A DNA stretch of 64,000 nt. Source: Glaciihabitans sp. GTDB taxonomy: Bacteria > Actinomycetota > Actinomycetes > Actinomycetales > Microbacteriaceae. How positions within the stretch are numbered: position 1 is the stretch's first letter; each line of letters starts with the position of its first letter. The notes under the pieces are model-generated. The model saw nothing but the letters and a program-made list of their open reading frames with translations. It did not search any database and was not told where the DNA came from. A program made the translations under genes and the position numbers. Shown in pieces: positions 17,896 through 26,781 of this stretch. Location of the stretch: the NCBI GenBank assembly GCA_025465535.1, contig JAODMY010000021.1, forward strand, positions 37,229 through 101,228, given 5' to 3'.

Positions 17896-18396
17896 ATGGA
17901 TGCCACAGGCGACATCGATCCTTCGGATGGTCGAAACGAGACCGGCGCAGAGCGCTCCGATCGAAACTGGACGGACATCCTGCAGGAGTTGCGGGTAACC
18001 CAGACCGGGTCCCAGATCATCAGTGGGTTCCTGCTGACGGTCGCGTTCCAGCAGAGGTTCACGTCATTGCCGCGGTACGAGCTGGTGATCTACGGCGTGC
18101 TGGTTGCGCTCGCCGCGGTGAGCACGCTTCTCGGGCTTTCGTCGGTCAGCCTGCACCGGGCGCAGTTCCGGCGTCACGACAAGTCCCAGGTCGTGAATGT
18201 CGCCAGCCGGCTGCTCGCCATCACCGTGTGGGTGGTGGCGGTCCTCGCAGCCGGCGTCGTCCTGTTTATCTTCGATTTCGTCTTCAACCTGGCCGCCGGC
18301 CTGATCGCCGCGGTGCTCGCGCTGGCTGCGATTTTCGTGTTCATTGTGCTCATTCCGCGATCGCCACAAAAGACGCGGGCCGAACGGAAGTCCTAG
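17896..18396 (+). CDS. DUF6328-type four-helix membrane protein
   Basis: The product has 166 residues from ATG 17896. A polar, acidic N-terminus precedes DILQELRVTQTGSQIISGFLLTVAFQQRF, the recognisable core of DUF6328, and about four membrane helices; the tail is basic. The function of the family is unknown; it is common in actinobacteria. It starts beside the tandem operator, so the ArsR fusion may control it. Its stop overlaps the stop of the convergent SDR by four bases. Confidence 0.75.
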   Translation: MDATGDIDPSDGRNETGAERSDRNWTDILQELRVTQTGSQIISGFLLTVAFQQRFTSLPRYELVIYGVLVALAAVSTLLGLSSVSLHRAQFRRHDKSQVVNVASRLLAITVWVVAVLAAGVVLFIFDFVFNLAAGLIAAVLALAAIFVFIVLIPRSPQKTRAERKS

Positions 18397-19289
18397 GGCG
18401 TCGGCATGCCGCCATTCACATTGAGCGTCTCGCCAATCACGTAGCTCGACTCGCCAGAGGCCAGGAAGACGTACGCCGGGGCGAGTTCGGCCGGTTGGCC
18501 GGGACGCCCGAGCGGGGTCTGGTCGCCGAAGCCGGGGAGAGCGTCGGTGGGTTGGCCGCCCGCGACCTGCAGCGGTGTCCAGATTGGACCCGGCGCCACG
18601 GCATTGACTCGAATGCCCCGGGGTGCGAGCTGCCCGGCCAGCGATTTTGTGAACGCGTTGATTGTGGCTTTCGTGCTGGCATAGTCGACGAGGATCGGCG
18701 AGGGGCTGTACGCCTGCACGGATGTCGTATTGATGATGGTCGAGCCGGGTTCGAGGTGGGGCAGCGCAGCCTGCGAGATCCAGAACATCGCGTAGACGTT
18801 GGTCTTGAAGGTCTCGTCGAACTGCTCCGGCTTCAACTCCTCGAATTTTTCGACGGCCTGCTGTTTGCCCGCGTTGTTGACGAGGATGTCGAGCCCGCCA
18901 AGCCCGGCCACGGCATCCGCGACCAGCGACGAGCAATATTCCTCGTCGACGAGGTCGCCCGGAAGCGCAATCGCCTTCCTGCCCGCGGCCTCGATGAGAG
19001 CGACGATTTCCTGCGCATCCTCTTCCTCGTCCGGCAGGTAGGAGATGGCGACATCGGCTCCCTCGCGCGCGAAGGCGATCGCGACGGCGGCTCCGATCCC
19101 GCTGTCTGCACCTGTGACGAGCGCCTTGCGCCCGTCGAGCCTGCCGGTGCCGCGGTAGCTGTCGGCGCCGATATCGGGCTTCGGCGACATCTCTTCTGAG
19201 GATCCCGGCCCGCTCTGGTGCTGCGGCTTGGGATCGAGTTTTGGATAGCGCGTGACGGGGTTGGCAAACGTGTATTGATCGTTGGTCAT
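18393..19289 (-). CDS. SDR oxidoreductase, YhdF/general-stress-protein-39 type
   Basis: The product has 298 residues. A 45-residue polar N-terminal extension (rich in Pro, Lys, Gln) precedes a Rossmann fold. NAD(P)-binding GADSGIGAAVA, the NNAG motif (LVNNAGKQQ) and the catalytic YASTK with the upstream Ser (NTTSVQ) are all present. The extension and the SYLPDEEEDAQE loop are typical of the YhdF/YhxD/Gsp39 group, which is stress-induced in Bacillus and often annotated as glucose-1-dehydrogenase-like. The true substrate is unknown. Confidence 0.9.
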   Translation of the reverse strand: MTNDQYTFANPVTRYPKLDPKPQHQSGPGSSEEMSPKPDIGADSYRGTGRLDGRKALVTGADSGIGAAVAIAFAREGADVAISYLPDEEEDAQEIVALIEAAGRKAIALPGDLVDEEYCSSLVADAVAGLGGLDILVNNAGKQQAVEKFEELKPEQFDETFKTNVYAMFWISQAALPHLEPGSTIINTTSVQAYSPSPILVDYASTKATINAFTKSLAGQLAPRGIRVNAVAPGPIWTPLQVAGGQPTDALPGFGDQTPLGRPGQPAELAPAYVFLASGESSYVIGETLNVNGGMPTP

Positions 19290-19375
19290 GCTTCCAGATT
19301 TACCTCCGGCCGAGGTGTCGGGGAAGGTGGTTGCGCTCGACGGCCCGTCGCGTTATGCGCGGGATCCGGGTCCAC

Positions 19376-19414
19376 GGTCGTACACAGGGGGTCGTACACA
19401 GGAGGTCGTACACA
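19376..19414. repeat. Three 14-bp tandem iterons upstream of an SDR gene
   Basis: GGTCGTACACA occurs three times at 19376, 19390 and 19404, a strict 14-bp period. It lies in the 207-bp gap between two divergent SDR genes, about 80 bp before the rightward start. Short, regularly phased direct repeats of this kind usually bind a regulator cooperatively. Confidence 0.6.
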
Positions 19415-19496
19415 ACAGGCGCACTCGTCGCAAGGGTCTTGTCGCCCGATCCGCACGCCTGTCGACTTGAAGCGACGAGAGAAACGGAGAACGGCA

Positions 19497-20297
19497 ATGG
19501 ATCTCGGCATCACCGGGAAGAAGGCTTTGGTCACGGGCGGCGACTCCGGGATCGGCTGGCACACTGCGCGCATCCTGCTGGCGGAGGGGGCGACGGTCGT
19601 CATCAGTGACCGCGACCAGGCCAGGCTCGATAAGGCCGCGGCCGAGTTCGACGCGCCGAAGGGCAAGCTCTTCGCCTTTGCCGCCGACGTGACGAGCCTC
19701 GTATCACTTGCCGAACTCGAGGCGAATGTGCGCGGCGCGGTTGGTGACATCGACATCCTGGTTCAGGCGGCCGGCGTCACGGGCGCGCAGGGTCTGTTCC
19801 ACGAGATCGACGACGAGGGGTGGGTATCGACGATCGAAACCGACCTGCTTGGGCCGGTGCGACTGGTGCGCACGTTCCTTCCCTCGCTGCGGAAAGGCGG
19901 CTGGGGGCGCATCGTGCTGATCGGCTCAGAGGATGCGTCGCAGCCATACGACGACGAACTCCCGTACTGCGCCGCGAAGGCGGGAGTACTCGCCTTCGCG
20001 AAGGGACTTTCACGCAGCTACGCAGTCGAAGGCCTGCTGGTCAACGCGGTTTCACCCGCCTTCATCCACACTCCCATGACCGACGCGATGATGACGAAGC
20101 GCGCGAAACAGCTCGGCACCACGAAACGGAAAGCGATCGAGAGCTTCCTCGACCAGGAGCGGCCCCACCTTGAGCTGAAACGACGAGGCGAGCCCGACGA
20201 GGTCGCCAACGTGATCGCGTTCCTGTGCTCCGACCTCGCATCATTCGTCGTCGGCTCGAACTACCGCGTCGACGGCGGCTCGGTCGCAACGGTGTAG
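19497..20297 (+). CDS. SDR family oxidoreductase
   Basis: The product has 266 residues from ATG 19497 (GGAGA upstream). A complete short-chain dehydrogenase is seen: GGDSGIGWHTA for cofactor binding, VQAAG replacing the usual NNAG, catalytic Ser in IGSEDA and YCAAK. Asp in VISDRDQ suggests NAD preference. An insert around TKRAKQLGTTKRKAIESFL precedes the C-terminal LKRRGEPDEVANVIAFL segment. The substrate is unknown. It is followed by a hairpin at 20346 and then the GMC operon. Confidence 0.9.
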   Translation: MDLGITGKKALVTGGDSGIGWHTARILLAEGATVVISDRDQARLDKAAAEFDAPKGKLFAFAADVTSLVSLAELEANVRGAVGDIDILVQAAGVTGAQGLFHEIDDEGWVSTIETDLLGPVRLVRTFLPSLRKGGWGRIVLIGSEDASQPYDDELPYCAAKAGVLAFAKGLSRSYAVEGLLVNAVSPAFIHTPMTDAMMTKRAKQLGTTKRKAIESFLDQERPHLELKRRGEPDEVANVIAFLCSDLASFVVGSNYRVDGGSVATV

Positions 20298-20345
20298 GGG
20301 AATGGCGCGGACATCGTAAGCGGGCGTTCCTGACAACAGTGGTGC

Positions 20346-20369
20346 CTTGCGGGCATCTTGCTCCGCAAG
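20346..20369 (+). terminator. Hairpin after the SDR gene
   Basis: CTTGCGG pairs with CCGCAAG around a 10-nt loop, with GTGC and GCAC flanking it, 49 bp after the SDR stop. It separates the SDR from the downstream operon. No T-run follows. Confidence 0.45.
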
Positions 20370-20468
20370 CGCACGGGATGCAACGGCTTTTCGGCGACAG
20401 TCGCCGCGAGTTAGAACTGGAATGCAGGCGCGCGGCACCGGCCGCAGCGACTCGAGTGAGGGGGAGCG

Positions 20469-20924
20469 ATGACCGGCAGGACGGCCCGGCGGGCGGCGGA
20501 AGCGGTGCTGATCGCGAGGCACGACGTGCGCACCGGACGCTTCGAGCGCAGCCTCTCCGGGCTGACCGCCCTCGGCGCGATGGTCACGACGGCCGAGATC
20601 TTCTTCGAACACGACAGCGCGAGCTTCGGCAACAGGTGGATGTGGGCGCCAATCGCGCTCGGCCCGGCCGCTGTCATCGCCGGTGTCGCGGGCGTGTTCA
20701 GTAAGCGCGCAGCCAAGACGACCCTCCCGCTGGTCTCCGCGGTGATCGTCGCGAACGGCCTGCAGGGCGTGGTGCTGCACGCACGCGGGATCCACCAGAA
20801 GCCGGGAGGCTTCAAGAACTTCCGCTACAACATGGAGATGGGCCCACCGCTCATGGCCCCGCTGCTCGTCACCGTGGTTGGTGGCATGGGACTACTCGCC
20901 GCGGTGCTGAGGCGCGAGAAGTGA
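20469..20924 (+). CDS. Small membrane protein heading the GMC dehydrogenase operon
   Basis: The product has 151 residues, with GGGGGAG before the ATG. A basic N-terminus (TGRTARRAAEAVLIARHDVRTGRFERS) is followed by three to four hydrophobic helices; a polar loop, HARGIHQKPGGFKNFRYNMEMGPP, lies before the last helix. I do not recognise the family. Its stop overlaps the next start (GTGA), so it is made together with the dehydrogenase small subunit and could anchor the complex to the membrane or serve as its electron-transfer partner. The latter is inference. Confidence 0.8.
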   Translation: MTGRTARRAAEAVLIARHDVRTGRFERSLSGLTALGAMVTTAEIFFEHDSASFGNRWMWAPIALGPAAVIAGVAGVFSKRAAKTTLPLVSAVIVANGLQGVVLHARGIHQKPGGFKNFRYNMEMGPPLMAPLLVTVVGGMGLLAAVLRREK

Positions 20925-21559
20925 CGAGGCTGCCGCTCGACGATGCGCACGGCGGTGACCGGTTTCCCGGGTTCGATGTGCTCGCCCAGTCCCGTCGCTG
21001 GGATGCCGCAACGCGTGCGGTCGTCGAGGCACGCCTGGCGCCGGACACCAGGCTCAGGTTCTTCTCTGCGCTGGAGGCAGCGACCGCGGGCGCACTGTTC
21101 GACCAGCTGCTCGACCAGCACGACGGCGTCAAGGTGCCGGTGCTTGAATTGGTCGACGACCGGCTCGCTCGCGACGAGACCGACGGCTGGCGCTATTCGA
21201 CGATGCCGAAGGACCCGGATGCGTGGCGCCGCACCCTCGCCGCACTCGACGCTGACAGCATCGCCCGCGGTGGGGATAGCTTCGGCGCAACGGGCAGAGA
21301 CGCGCAAGCGGCAATCATCCAGTCGGTGCAGGACCTGGGCGATGCCGACTGGCACGCCATGAAAGCGAGCCAGGTCTGGAGCCTCTGGACCCGCTATGCC
21401 TGCACGGCGTTCTACTCGCATCCGCTGGCTTGGCAGGAGATGGGGTTCGCGGGCCCTGCCTATCCGCGCGGCTACAAGAACCTCGGGCTCGACCGGCGCG
21501 AGGCGTTCGAGGTTCGCGATCACCGCCCGACTCTCGACCCGCAGCGGGACCAGCCGTGA
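20921..21559 (+). CDS. Gluconate 2-dehydrogenase subunit 3-like protein
   Basis: The product has 212 residues from GTG 20921, overlapping the upstream stop. It resembles the Gluconate_2-dh3 small subunit that accompanies GMC dehydrogenases: FFSALEAATAGALFDQLLDQ near the start and YACTAFYSHPLAWQEMGFAGPAYPRGY near the end, the latter a family hallmark. Classical members carry a twin-arginine signal; none is seen here, so the complex may be cytoplasmic or use the small membrane protein as anchor. Its stop overlaps the GMC start (TGATG). Confidence 0.85.
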   Translation: MTRLPLDDAHGGDRFPGFDVLAQSRRWDAATRAVVEARLAPDTRLRFFSALEAATAGALFDQLLDQHDGVKVPVLELVDDRLARDETDGWRYSTMPKDPDAWRRTLAALDADSIARGGDSFGATGRDAQAAIIQSVQDLGDADWHAMKASQVWSLWTRYACTAFYSHPLAWQEMGFAGPAYPRGYKNLGLDRREAFEVRDHRPTLDPQRDQP

Positions 21560-23238
21560 TGGGAGCCAGCGCAATCGGCGACCTCATCGATCCGGGGATG
21601 GCCGAGGTCAGGGAACGCAACGAGTCCGCGTGGCTGCTGACCCCGCGCGGCGAGGTCGACCGCTCCCTGCAGGAGAGGATGCGTCGGTACGGCGACAAGG
21701 ACGAGGTCGATGTGGTCGTCGTCGGCTGCGGCGCGGGTGGCGCGACCATGCTGCAGCGGCTGGCCCGGGGCGGCTGGAGCACGGTCGGGTTCGACGCCGG
21801 ACCGTTCTGGGATCCCGAGCTCGACTGGGTGTCGGACGAGGCCGGCTCGCACAAGCTGTACTGGACGGAGCCACGGGTACTCGGCGGCAGCGACCCGGTG
21901 CCGCTCGGTTCGAACAACTCTGGCCGGGGCGTCGGCGGTTCGATGGTGCACTACGCGGGATTCGTTCCGCGGTTGCACCCGAGCGACTTCGCGACTCTTA
22001 CGAACGACGGCGTGGGGGAAGACTGGCCGATCGACTACGACGACCTGAAGCAGTATTACGAGGCGATCGAGGGCGAGCTTCCCGTCGCCGGCGACGACTG
22101 GCCGTGGGGCGACCCGCACCGGTATCGATACCGCCCGCAGCCGGTATCCGGAAATGGCGAGGTGTTCCTCCGCGGTGCGCTGGCCGCGGGCATCGAGGCT
22201 CGCGTTGGGCCGGTGGCGATCGCGAACGGACGTTTTGGGCATCGTCCGCACTGCATTTACCGGGGCTTCTGCCTTCAGGGCTGCAAGGTGAACGCCAAGG
22301 CTTCGCCGCTCATCACCCATGTTCCGGATGCGCTCGCGCACGGCGCCGAGATCCGCGCCGACACCATGGTCACCGCCGTCGAGCTGGATGAGCGCACGGG
22401 TCGCGCGATCGGAGTGCGGTACCTGCGCGACGGCGTCGAACATCTCCAGCGCGCACGGGTCGTGGTGGTCGCCGGCTACTCGATCGAGACGCCGCGGCTG
22501 TTGCTGAACTCGGTGTCGCGCCGGTTCCCCGCCGGGCTCTGCAACGACTACGACCTGGTCGGCCGTTACCTCATGGTGCAGGGGGCGCCGCAGACCGCCG
22601 GCCGGTTCGACTCAGAGGTGCGGATGTTCAAGGCTCCGCCGCCCGAGGTCAGCAGCGAGGAGTTCTACGAGACCGACGCGACGAAGCCCTACAAGCGCGG
22701 GTTCTCGATCCAGACGGTGTCTCCGCTGCCCATCACCTGGGCTGAGCATGTCGCGGCGCAGGGGCACTGGGGCGCGTCGCTCCGTGCACGGATGAGCGAC
22801 TACGTGCACTGGTCGTGCCTCGGCGCCCTCTGCGAATTCCTGCCGCAGCCGGAGAACCGGGTCACGCTCGCCGACGAGACAGACTCGCACGGACTTCGCG
22901 TCGCCCGATTCGACTACTCGCAGTGCGACAACGATCGGATGCTCGTGAAGGCCGCGCAGGAAGTTATGGAGCGCATCCTGAAGGCCGCGGGTGCAGACGA
23001 CGTGATGACGATCCAGCGCTACGCCCACCTCGTCGGCGGAGCGCGCATGGGCGCGGACGAGACCTCCGGCGTGGTCGATGGCCACTGCCGCACCTTCGCG
23101 GTCCCGAATCTTTACATCGCGGACGGCAGTGTGCTGCCGACCCAGGGGAGCGCCAACCCGGCGCTCACGATCATGTCGATCGCGGCGCGCGCGGCCGACC
23201 GGATGCTTGCGACAGACCCAACAGGAAAGAGGAAGTAG
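21559..23238 (+). CDS. GMC-family FAD dehydrogenase (sugar/polyol type)
   Basis: The product has 559 residues from ATG 21559. FAD-binding VVVGCGAGGATML lies near residue 54, the second nucleotide contact is GGVGGS-like (GRGVGGSMVHYAG), and the C-terminal GMC block has HLVGGARMG and the usual NLYIADGSVLPTQGSANPALTI. CIYRGFCLQGCKVNAK is a Cys-containing substrate-domain segment typical of the gluconate/2-keto-gluconate dehydrogenase branch. The substrate should be a sugar, sugar acid or polyol. There is no cytochrome c subunit gene nearby, which is unusual for the three-subunit gluconate dehydrogenases. Confidence 0.9.
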   Translation: MGASAIGDLIDPGMAEVRERNESAWLLTPRGEVDRSLQERMRRYGDKDEVDVVVVGCGAGGATMLQRLARGGWSTVGFDAGPFWDPELDWVSDEAGSHKLYWTEPRVLGGSDPVPLGSNNSGRGVGGSMVHYAGFVPRLHPSDFATLTNDGVGEDWPIDYDDLKQYYEAIEGELPVAGDDWPWGDPHRYRYRPQPVSGNGEVFLRGALAAGIEARVGPVAIANGRFGHRPHCIYRGFCLQGCKVNAKASPLITHVPDALAHGAEIRADTMVTAVELDERTGRAIGVRYLRDGVEHLQRARVVVVAGYSIETPRLLLNSVSRRFPAGLCNDYDLVGRYLMVQGAPQTAGRFDSEVRMFKAPPPEVSSEEFYETDATKPYKRGFSIQTVSPLPITWAEHVAAQGHWGASLRARMSDYVHWSCLGALCEFLPQPENRVTLADETDSHGLRVARFDYSQCDNDRMLVKAAQEVMERILKAAGADDVMTIQRYAHLVGGARMGADETSGVVDGHCRTFAVPNLYIADGSVLPTQGSANPALTIMSIAARAADRMLATDPTGKRK

Positions 23239-23240
23239 CG

Positions 23241-25088
23241 ATGACCAACGTCAGCGATTTTGTGATCCAGCGAGTGCGGGAGTGGGGCGTGACTCGCGTG
23301 TTCGGTTTCCCGGGGGATGGCATCGGGGAGTTCGACGGCGCGTTGGGCCGCGCGGAGAAGGCGGGCGAGGGTCTCGAATACATCCGCCCTACGCACGAGG
23401 AGATCTGTGCGCTGATGGCGACGGCCCACGCGAAATTCACCGGCGAGGTGGGGGTTTGCATGGCGACATCCAGTCCGGGCGCGTTCCACATGATCAACGG
23501 CCTGTATGACGCGAAGATGGACAACCAGCCCGTCGTCGCGATCGTCGGGCAGCAGGGGCTCAACTCGTTCGGGACGTTCAACCAACAGGAGAGCAACCTC
23601 GAGCGGGCGCTCTCCGATGTCGCCGTCTACGTGCAGACGATAGTGTCCCCGCAGCAGGCGCAGGCGGTGATCGACACGGCATTCCGCACGGCGATCGTGC
23701 GGCTGGGGCCGGCCGTCATCATCCTTCCCCACGATGTCCAGGCCATGAAGATGGAACTGCCCGGTGCCGCCATGTGGGTGTCGCGTTCGAGCGCCGTTGC
23801 GCCGTCGACGGCGGTTGTGCCACCGGAGGCCGAGATCCTGAGGGCGGCCGAGATCATCAACGCCGGGGGGAAGGTCACCTTCCTCGTCGGCAACGGCGCA
23901 ACCGGGGCAACCGACGAGGTGCTGGAGGCGGCTCGTCTCGCGGGCGCGGGCATCATCACGGCGCTCCGCGGCAAGCAGGTCGTGCCATCGGATGTTCCGC
24001 ATCACAGCCAGCAGGTTGGGCTGCTCGGCTCACTTCCCAGCCTCCACCAGATGAAGGGATGCGACACCCTTGTCCTCCTCGGCACCAACTACCCGTACGG
24101 TCAGTTCTTGCCGAAAAGCGGCCAGGCGCGAGCGATCCAGGTCGACCTGAAACCGGAACAGATGGGGCTGCGGTACCCGACCGAGCTGAACCTGTGGGGT
24201 GACGTCAGGGCGACACTCGCCGCGCTCATCCCGCACCTCGAGGCGAAGACCGACCTCTCCTGGCAGCAGACGGTCGCCGATGAGATGGTCGAGTGGGAAG
24301 CCGAGATGGCCGCCCAGGCTCACGTCTCGTACGACGACGGGGTCAACCCGCGGCTGGTCTTCCACGAGCTGAACCGGCACCTGCCCGAGAACGCGATCGT
24401 CACGGCCGATGCCGGCACAACGGCCGACTGGTACGGGCACCACATCCGGCTGCGCCGGGGCATGATGGGCGACCTGTCCGGAATGCTCGCGTCAATGCTC
24501 GCGTCGATGCCCTACGCGGTGTCGGCGAAGTTCGCGTACTCCGATCGCACGGTCGTGTGCACGATCGGTGACGGCGCGTTCCAGATGCTCGGCATGAACG
24601 AACTCATCACCATCAAGAAATACCTCGCGCGATGGCAAAACCCGCAGTTCGTCATCGTCGTCCTGCACAACGACGACCTCACCCAGGTGTCGTGGGAGAT
24701 GCGCACGGAAGATGGCAATCCCGTCTGGCGGACCGCCCAGGATGTCGAGTCGGTCGACTACGCGGGATGGGCGGAGCTACTGGGGTTCAAGGGAATCCGG
24801 GTCAAGTCAGATGACGAGGTGCTGCCCGCGGTTGAGGCCGCGTTCGCGCACAAGGGCGTCACCCTCATCGACGCGTACACGAGTCGCAACGTTCCGCCGC
24901 TGCCGCCACACATCACCCGGGAGTACGCGAAGAACACGGCGGAGTCGTTCCTGAAGGGCGACCCTCTCGGGGTTACCGCGATCAAGGATTCTGCGCAGGC
25001 GTTGATCGCGGAGGGGGTCGAACGGGTGCGGGGAAAGCTGCATCACGACGACGAAGACGAAGACCGTGACCGTGAGGACGAAAGTTAG
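23241..25088 (+). CDS. Thiamine-diphosphate-dependent enzyme (PoxB/acetolactate-synthase-like)
   Basis: The product has 615 residues, with AGAGGAAG before ATG 23241. All three domains of the POX/AHAS superfamily are present: the Pyr domain with catalytic Glu in RPTHEEICAL, a central domain (LVGNGATGATDEVLEAARLAG) and the PP domain with the ThDP motif IGDGAFQMLGMNEL ending in LHNDD. The C-terminus is an acidic tail (HHDDEDEDRDREDES). Family reactions are 2-keto-acid decarboxylation, oxidation or carboligation. Placement between a sugar dehydrogenase and an enolase-type enzyme suggests it acts on a sugar-derived 2-keto acid. Confidence 0.88.
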   Translation: MTNVSDFVIQRVREWGVTRVFGFPGDGIGEFDGALGRAEKAGEGLEYIRPTHEEICALMATAHAKFTGEVGVCMATSSPGAFHMINGLYDAKMDNQPVVAIVGQQGLNSFGTFNQQESNLERALSDVAVYVQTIVSPQQAQAVIDTAFRTAIVRLGPAVIILPHDVQAMKMELPGAAMWVSRSSAVAPSTAVVPPEAEILRAAEIINAGGKVTFLVGNGATGATDEVLEAARLAGAGIITALRGKQVVPSDVPHHSQQVGLLGSLPSLHQMKGCDTLVLLGTNYPYGQFLPKSGQARAIQVDLKPEQMGLRYPTELNLWGDVRATLAALIPHLEAKTDLSWQQTVADEMVEWEAEMAAQAHVSYDDGVNPRLVFHELNRHLPENAIVTADAGTTADWYGHHIRLRRGMMGDLSGMLASMLASMPYAVSAKFAYSDRTVVCTIGDGAFQMLGMNELITIKKYLARWQNPQFVIVVLHNDDLTQVSWEMRTEDGNPVWRTAQDVESVDYAGWAELLGFKGIRVKSDDEVLPAVEAAFAHKGVTLIDAYTSRNVPPLPPHITREYAKNTAESFLKGDPLGVTAIKDSAQALIAEGVERVRGKLHHDDEDEDRDREDES

Positions 25089-26216
25089 GTGCCCGGCGAC
25101 ACGGCGGTCTCCTCGGTCGGGTTGGGTGCGTACACCGTTCCCACCACCGGTTTCGGGCGAGTCGAACCCGAGTCCGACGGCACCGCGAACTGGGACAGCA
25201 CCGGCGTACTCGTCGTCCAGCTGCGGGCCGGCGACAAGACCGGACTCGGGTACGCGTACACGAGTCCGGCCGCGCTGGTCGTGGCTCGCGACATCCTGGC
25301 ACCCCTGGTGCTCGGAGCCGATGCGCTGGATACCTCGCGCGTGTTCTGGGCGATGGCCCGCGCCGTTCGCAACCTGGGCTGGGCCGGCATTGCGGCCGGT
25401 GCAATCTCGGCCGTCGACCTGGCGCTTCACGATCTCAAGGCCACGCTGCTGGACGTCTCGACAGTGCAGTTGCTCGGCGGTGCCCGTGATCGCGTGATGG
25501 CCTACGGAAGCGGTGGTTTCACCAGCTACAGCGCAGAAGAACTAGCTGGGCAGCTATCGGGCTGGGCGAGCGGCGGCTTTGCGGCGGTCAAAATGAAAGT
25601 GGGCACGAGACCGGAATCGGATGTCGACAGGGTGATGGTTGCCCGCGACGCCGTCGGGCCTGGAGTGCAGCTCTTCGTCGACGCGAACGGAGCGTACGAG
25701 CGAAAGCAGGCGCTGGGCTTCGCCGAGCGGTTCGCGGACCTCGGCGTGACGTGGTTCGAGGAACCCGTCTCGAGCGACGACCTCAGCGGCCTGCGCCTCA
25801 TTCGCGACCGCGCACCGGCGGGAATGCAGATCGCGGCGGGGGAGTACGGCTACACGCCCCAGTACTTCGCCGCAATGCTCGGCGCGGGAGCAGTGGATAC
25901 GCTCCAGGCGGATGCGACTCGCTGTGGCGGCGCAACCGGATTCCTGCTCGCGGCGGCGCAGGCGCAGTCCGCCGGCATCCCGCTCAGCGCGCACACGGCG
26001 CCGTCCATCCACGCATCCCTCGCCTGCAGCGTGCCAGGGGTCGTGCACGTCGAGTACTTCCACGATCACGCGGTTATCGAGCGCGAGTTCTTCGATGGTC
26101 TTCCGCGGCTCGAGAACGGCGAACTCGTGCCCGATCGGCACCGGCCAGGGTTCGGGCTCGAATTCAGGGCATCCGATGCGCGCCGCTATCTCGTCAACGA
26201 GTGGACGTCGGCGTAG
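25089..26216 (+). CDS. Enolase-superfamily enzyme (mandelate racemase/dehydratase type)
   Basis: The product has 375 residues from GTG 25089, directly after the ThDP enzyme stop with no gap. The superfamily active site is intact: KMKVG (Lys-x-Lys), metal ligands in VDANGAY, WFEEPVSSDD and AAGEYG, then CGGATGF and a His in PLSAHTAPSIHA. This pattern fits acid-sugar dehydratases or epimerases; the exact substrate is not evident. As the last gene of the operon it may dehydrate the acid made by the GMC dehydrogenase, giving a 2-keto-3-deoxy acid for the ThDP enzyme (inference). Confidence 0.88.
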   Translation: MPGDTAVSSVGLGAYTVPTTGFGRVEPESDGTANWDSTGVLVVQLRAGDKTGLGYAYTSPAALVVARDILAPLVLGADALDTSRVFWAMARAVRNLGWAGIAAGAISAVDLALHDLKATLLDVSTVQLLGGARDRVMAYGSGGFTSYSAEELAGQLSGWASGGFAAVKMKVGTRPESDVDRVMVARDAVGPGVQLFVDANGAYERKQALGFAERFADLGVTWFEEPVSSDDLSGLRLIRDRAPAGMQIAAGEYGYTPQYFAAMLGAGAVDTLQADATRCGGATGFLLAAAQAQSAGIPLSAHTAPSIHASLACSVPGVVHVEYFHDHAVIEREFFDGLPRLENGELVPDRHRPGFGLEFRASDARRYLVNEWTSA

Positions 26217-26240
26217 GGCTGAGGTGCCACCGTCGAGCAA

Positions 26241-26588
26241 CTAGTCGGCGTCTATCTGTTCAAGAAGCTGCTTTGTCGCCTTCGCGATCTCGGTGTGGTT
26301 GTTCTGCGCGGCGCGGCTCTCCAACGAGATGACCCCGCCTCGGCGCACCTTCGAGAAGTCGCCATAGGGAAAGCTGTAGTGGCCCTTGGTGTCGTCGGGC
26401 TTCGAGTCATCCACACCGAGGTGCCACTTCGAATATTCCGCGAATCCGTGCTTCTCAATGAACTTGTTCTCATCGTCGGGGGTGGGTGCGGCCTCGCTCC
26501 AGTCGTCGCGTTCGTCACGCACGACGTGCCCGTTCCTGATCAGTTGCTTCGCGTGCACAAGGGCCTTGTCGTTCAATTTCACGGTCAT
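26241..26588 (-). CDS. Conserved hypothetical protein (KWHLG/YSFPYGDF type)
   Basis: The product has 115 residues. It carries the motif block FAEYSKWHLGVDD, then DTKGHYSFPYGDFSKV and VISLESRAAQ, which I recognise as a widespread small protein without an assigned function. It is soluble and charged. It converges on the enolase gene (24-bp gap) and is divergent from the zinc dehydrogenase. Confidence 0.75.
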   Translation of the reverse strand: MTVKLNDKALVHAKQLIRNGHVVRDERDDWSEAAPTPDDENKFIEKHGFAEYSKWHLGVDDSKPDDTKGHYSFPYGDFSKVRRGGVISLESRAAQNNHTEIAKATKQLLEQIDAD

Positions 26589-26697
26589 ATCTCTGGACTA
26601 CCAACTGCCGCCCGCGCATTCAAGGGGGTGACACGCAGGCGGCGCAAGCCCTTTTCCCTGCCGTGGGATTTCGGATGCACTGGGAGGAATCACAACG

Positions 26698-26781
26698 ATG
26701 AACGGAAGGCGGATCGAATGCGCGCACTCACATACCAGGGGAAGAGGTCGCTGTCGGTCGAGACCGTTCCCGACCCGGTGA
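26698..26781 (+). CDS. Possible 27-codon upstream ORF overlapping the dehydrogenase start
   Basis: ATG 26698 has a better ribosome site (GGGAGGAA at 26682-26689) than the dehydrogenase start at 26718. It opens a 27-codon frame, rich in Arg, His and Cys, that ends in TGA at 26779-26781, inside the dehydrogenase gene in another frame. It could be a leader peptide that couples or limits dehydrogenase translation, or chance. Confidence 0.3.
   Translation: MNGRRIECAHSHTRGRGRCRSRPFPTR

Noticed and set aside
19376..19414. CRISPR array
   Set aside because: The repeats are 11 bp with 3-bp gaps, far too short for repeat and spacer, and no cas gene is near.
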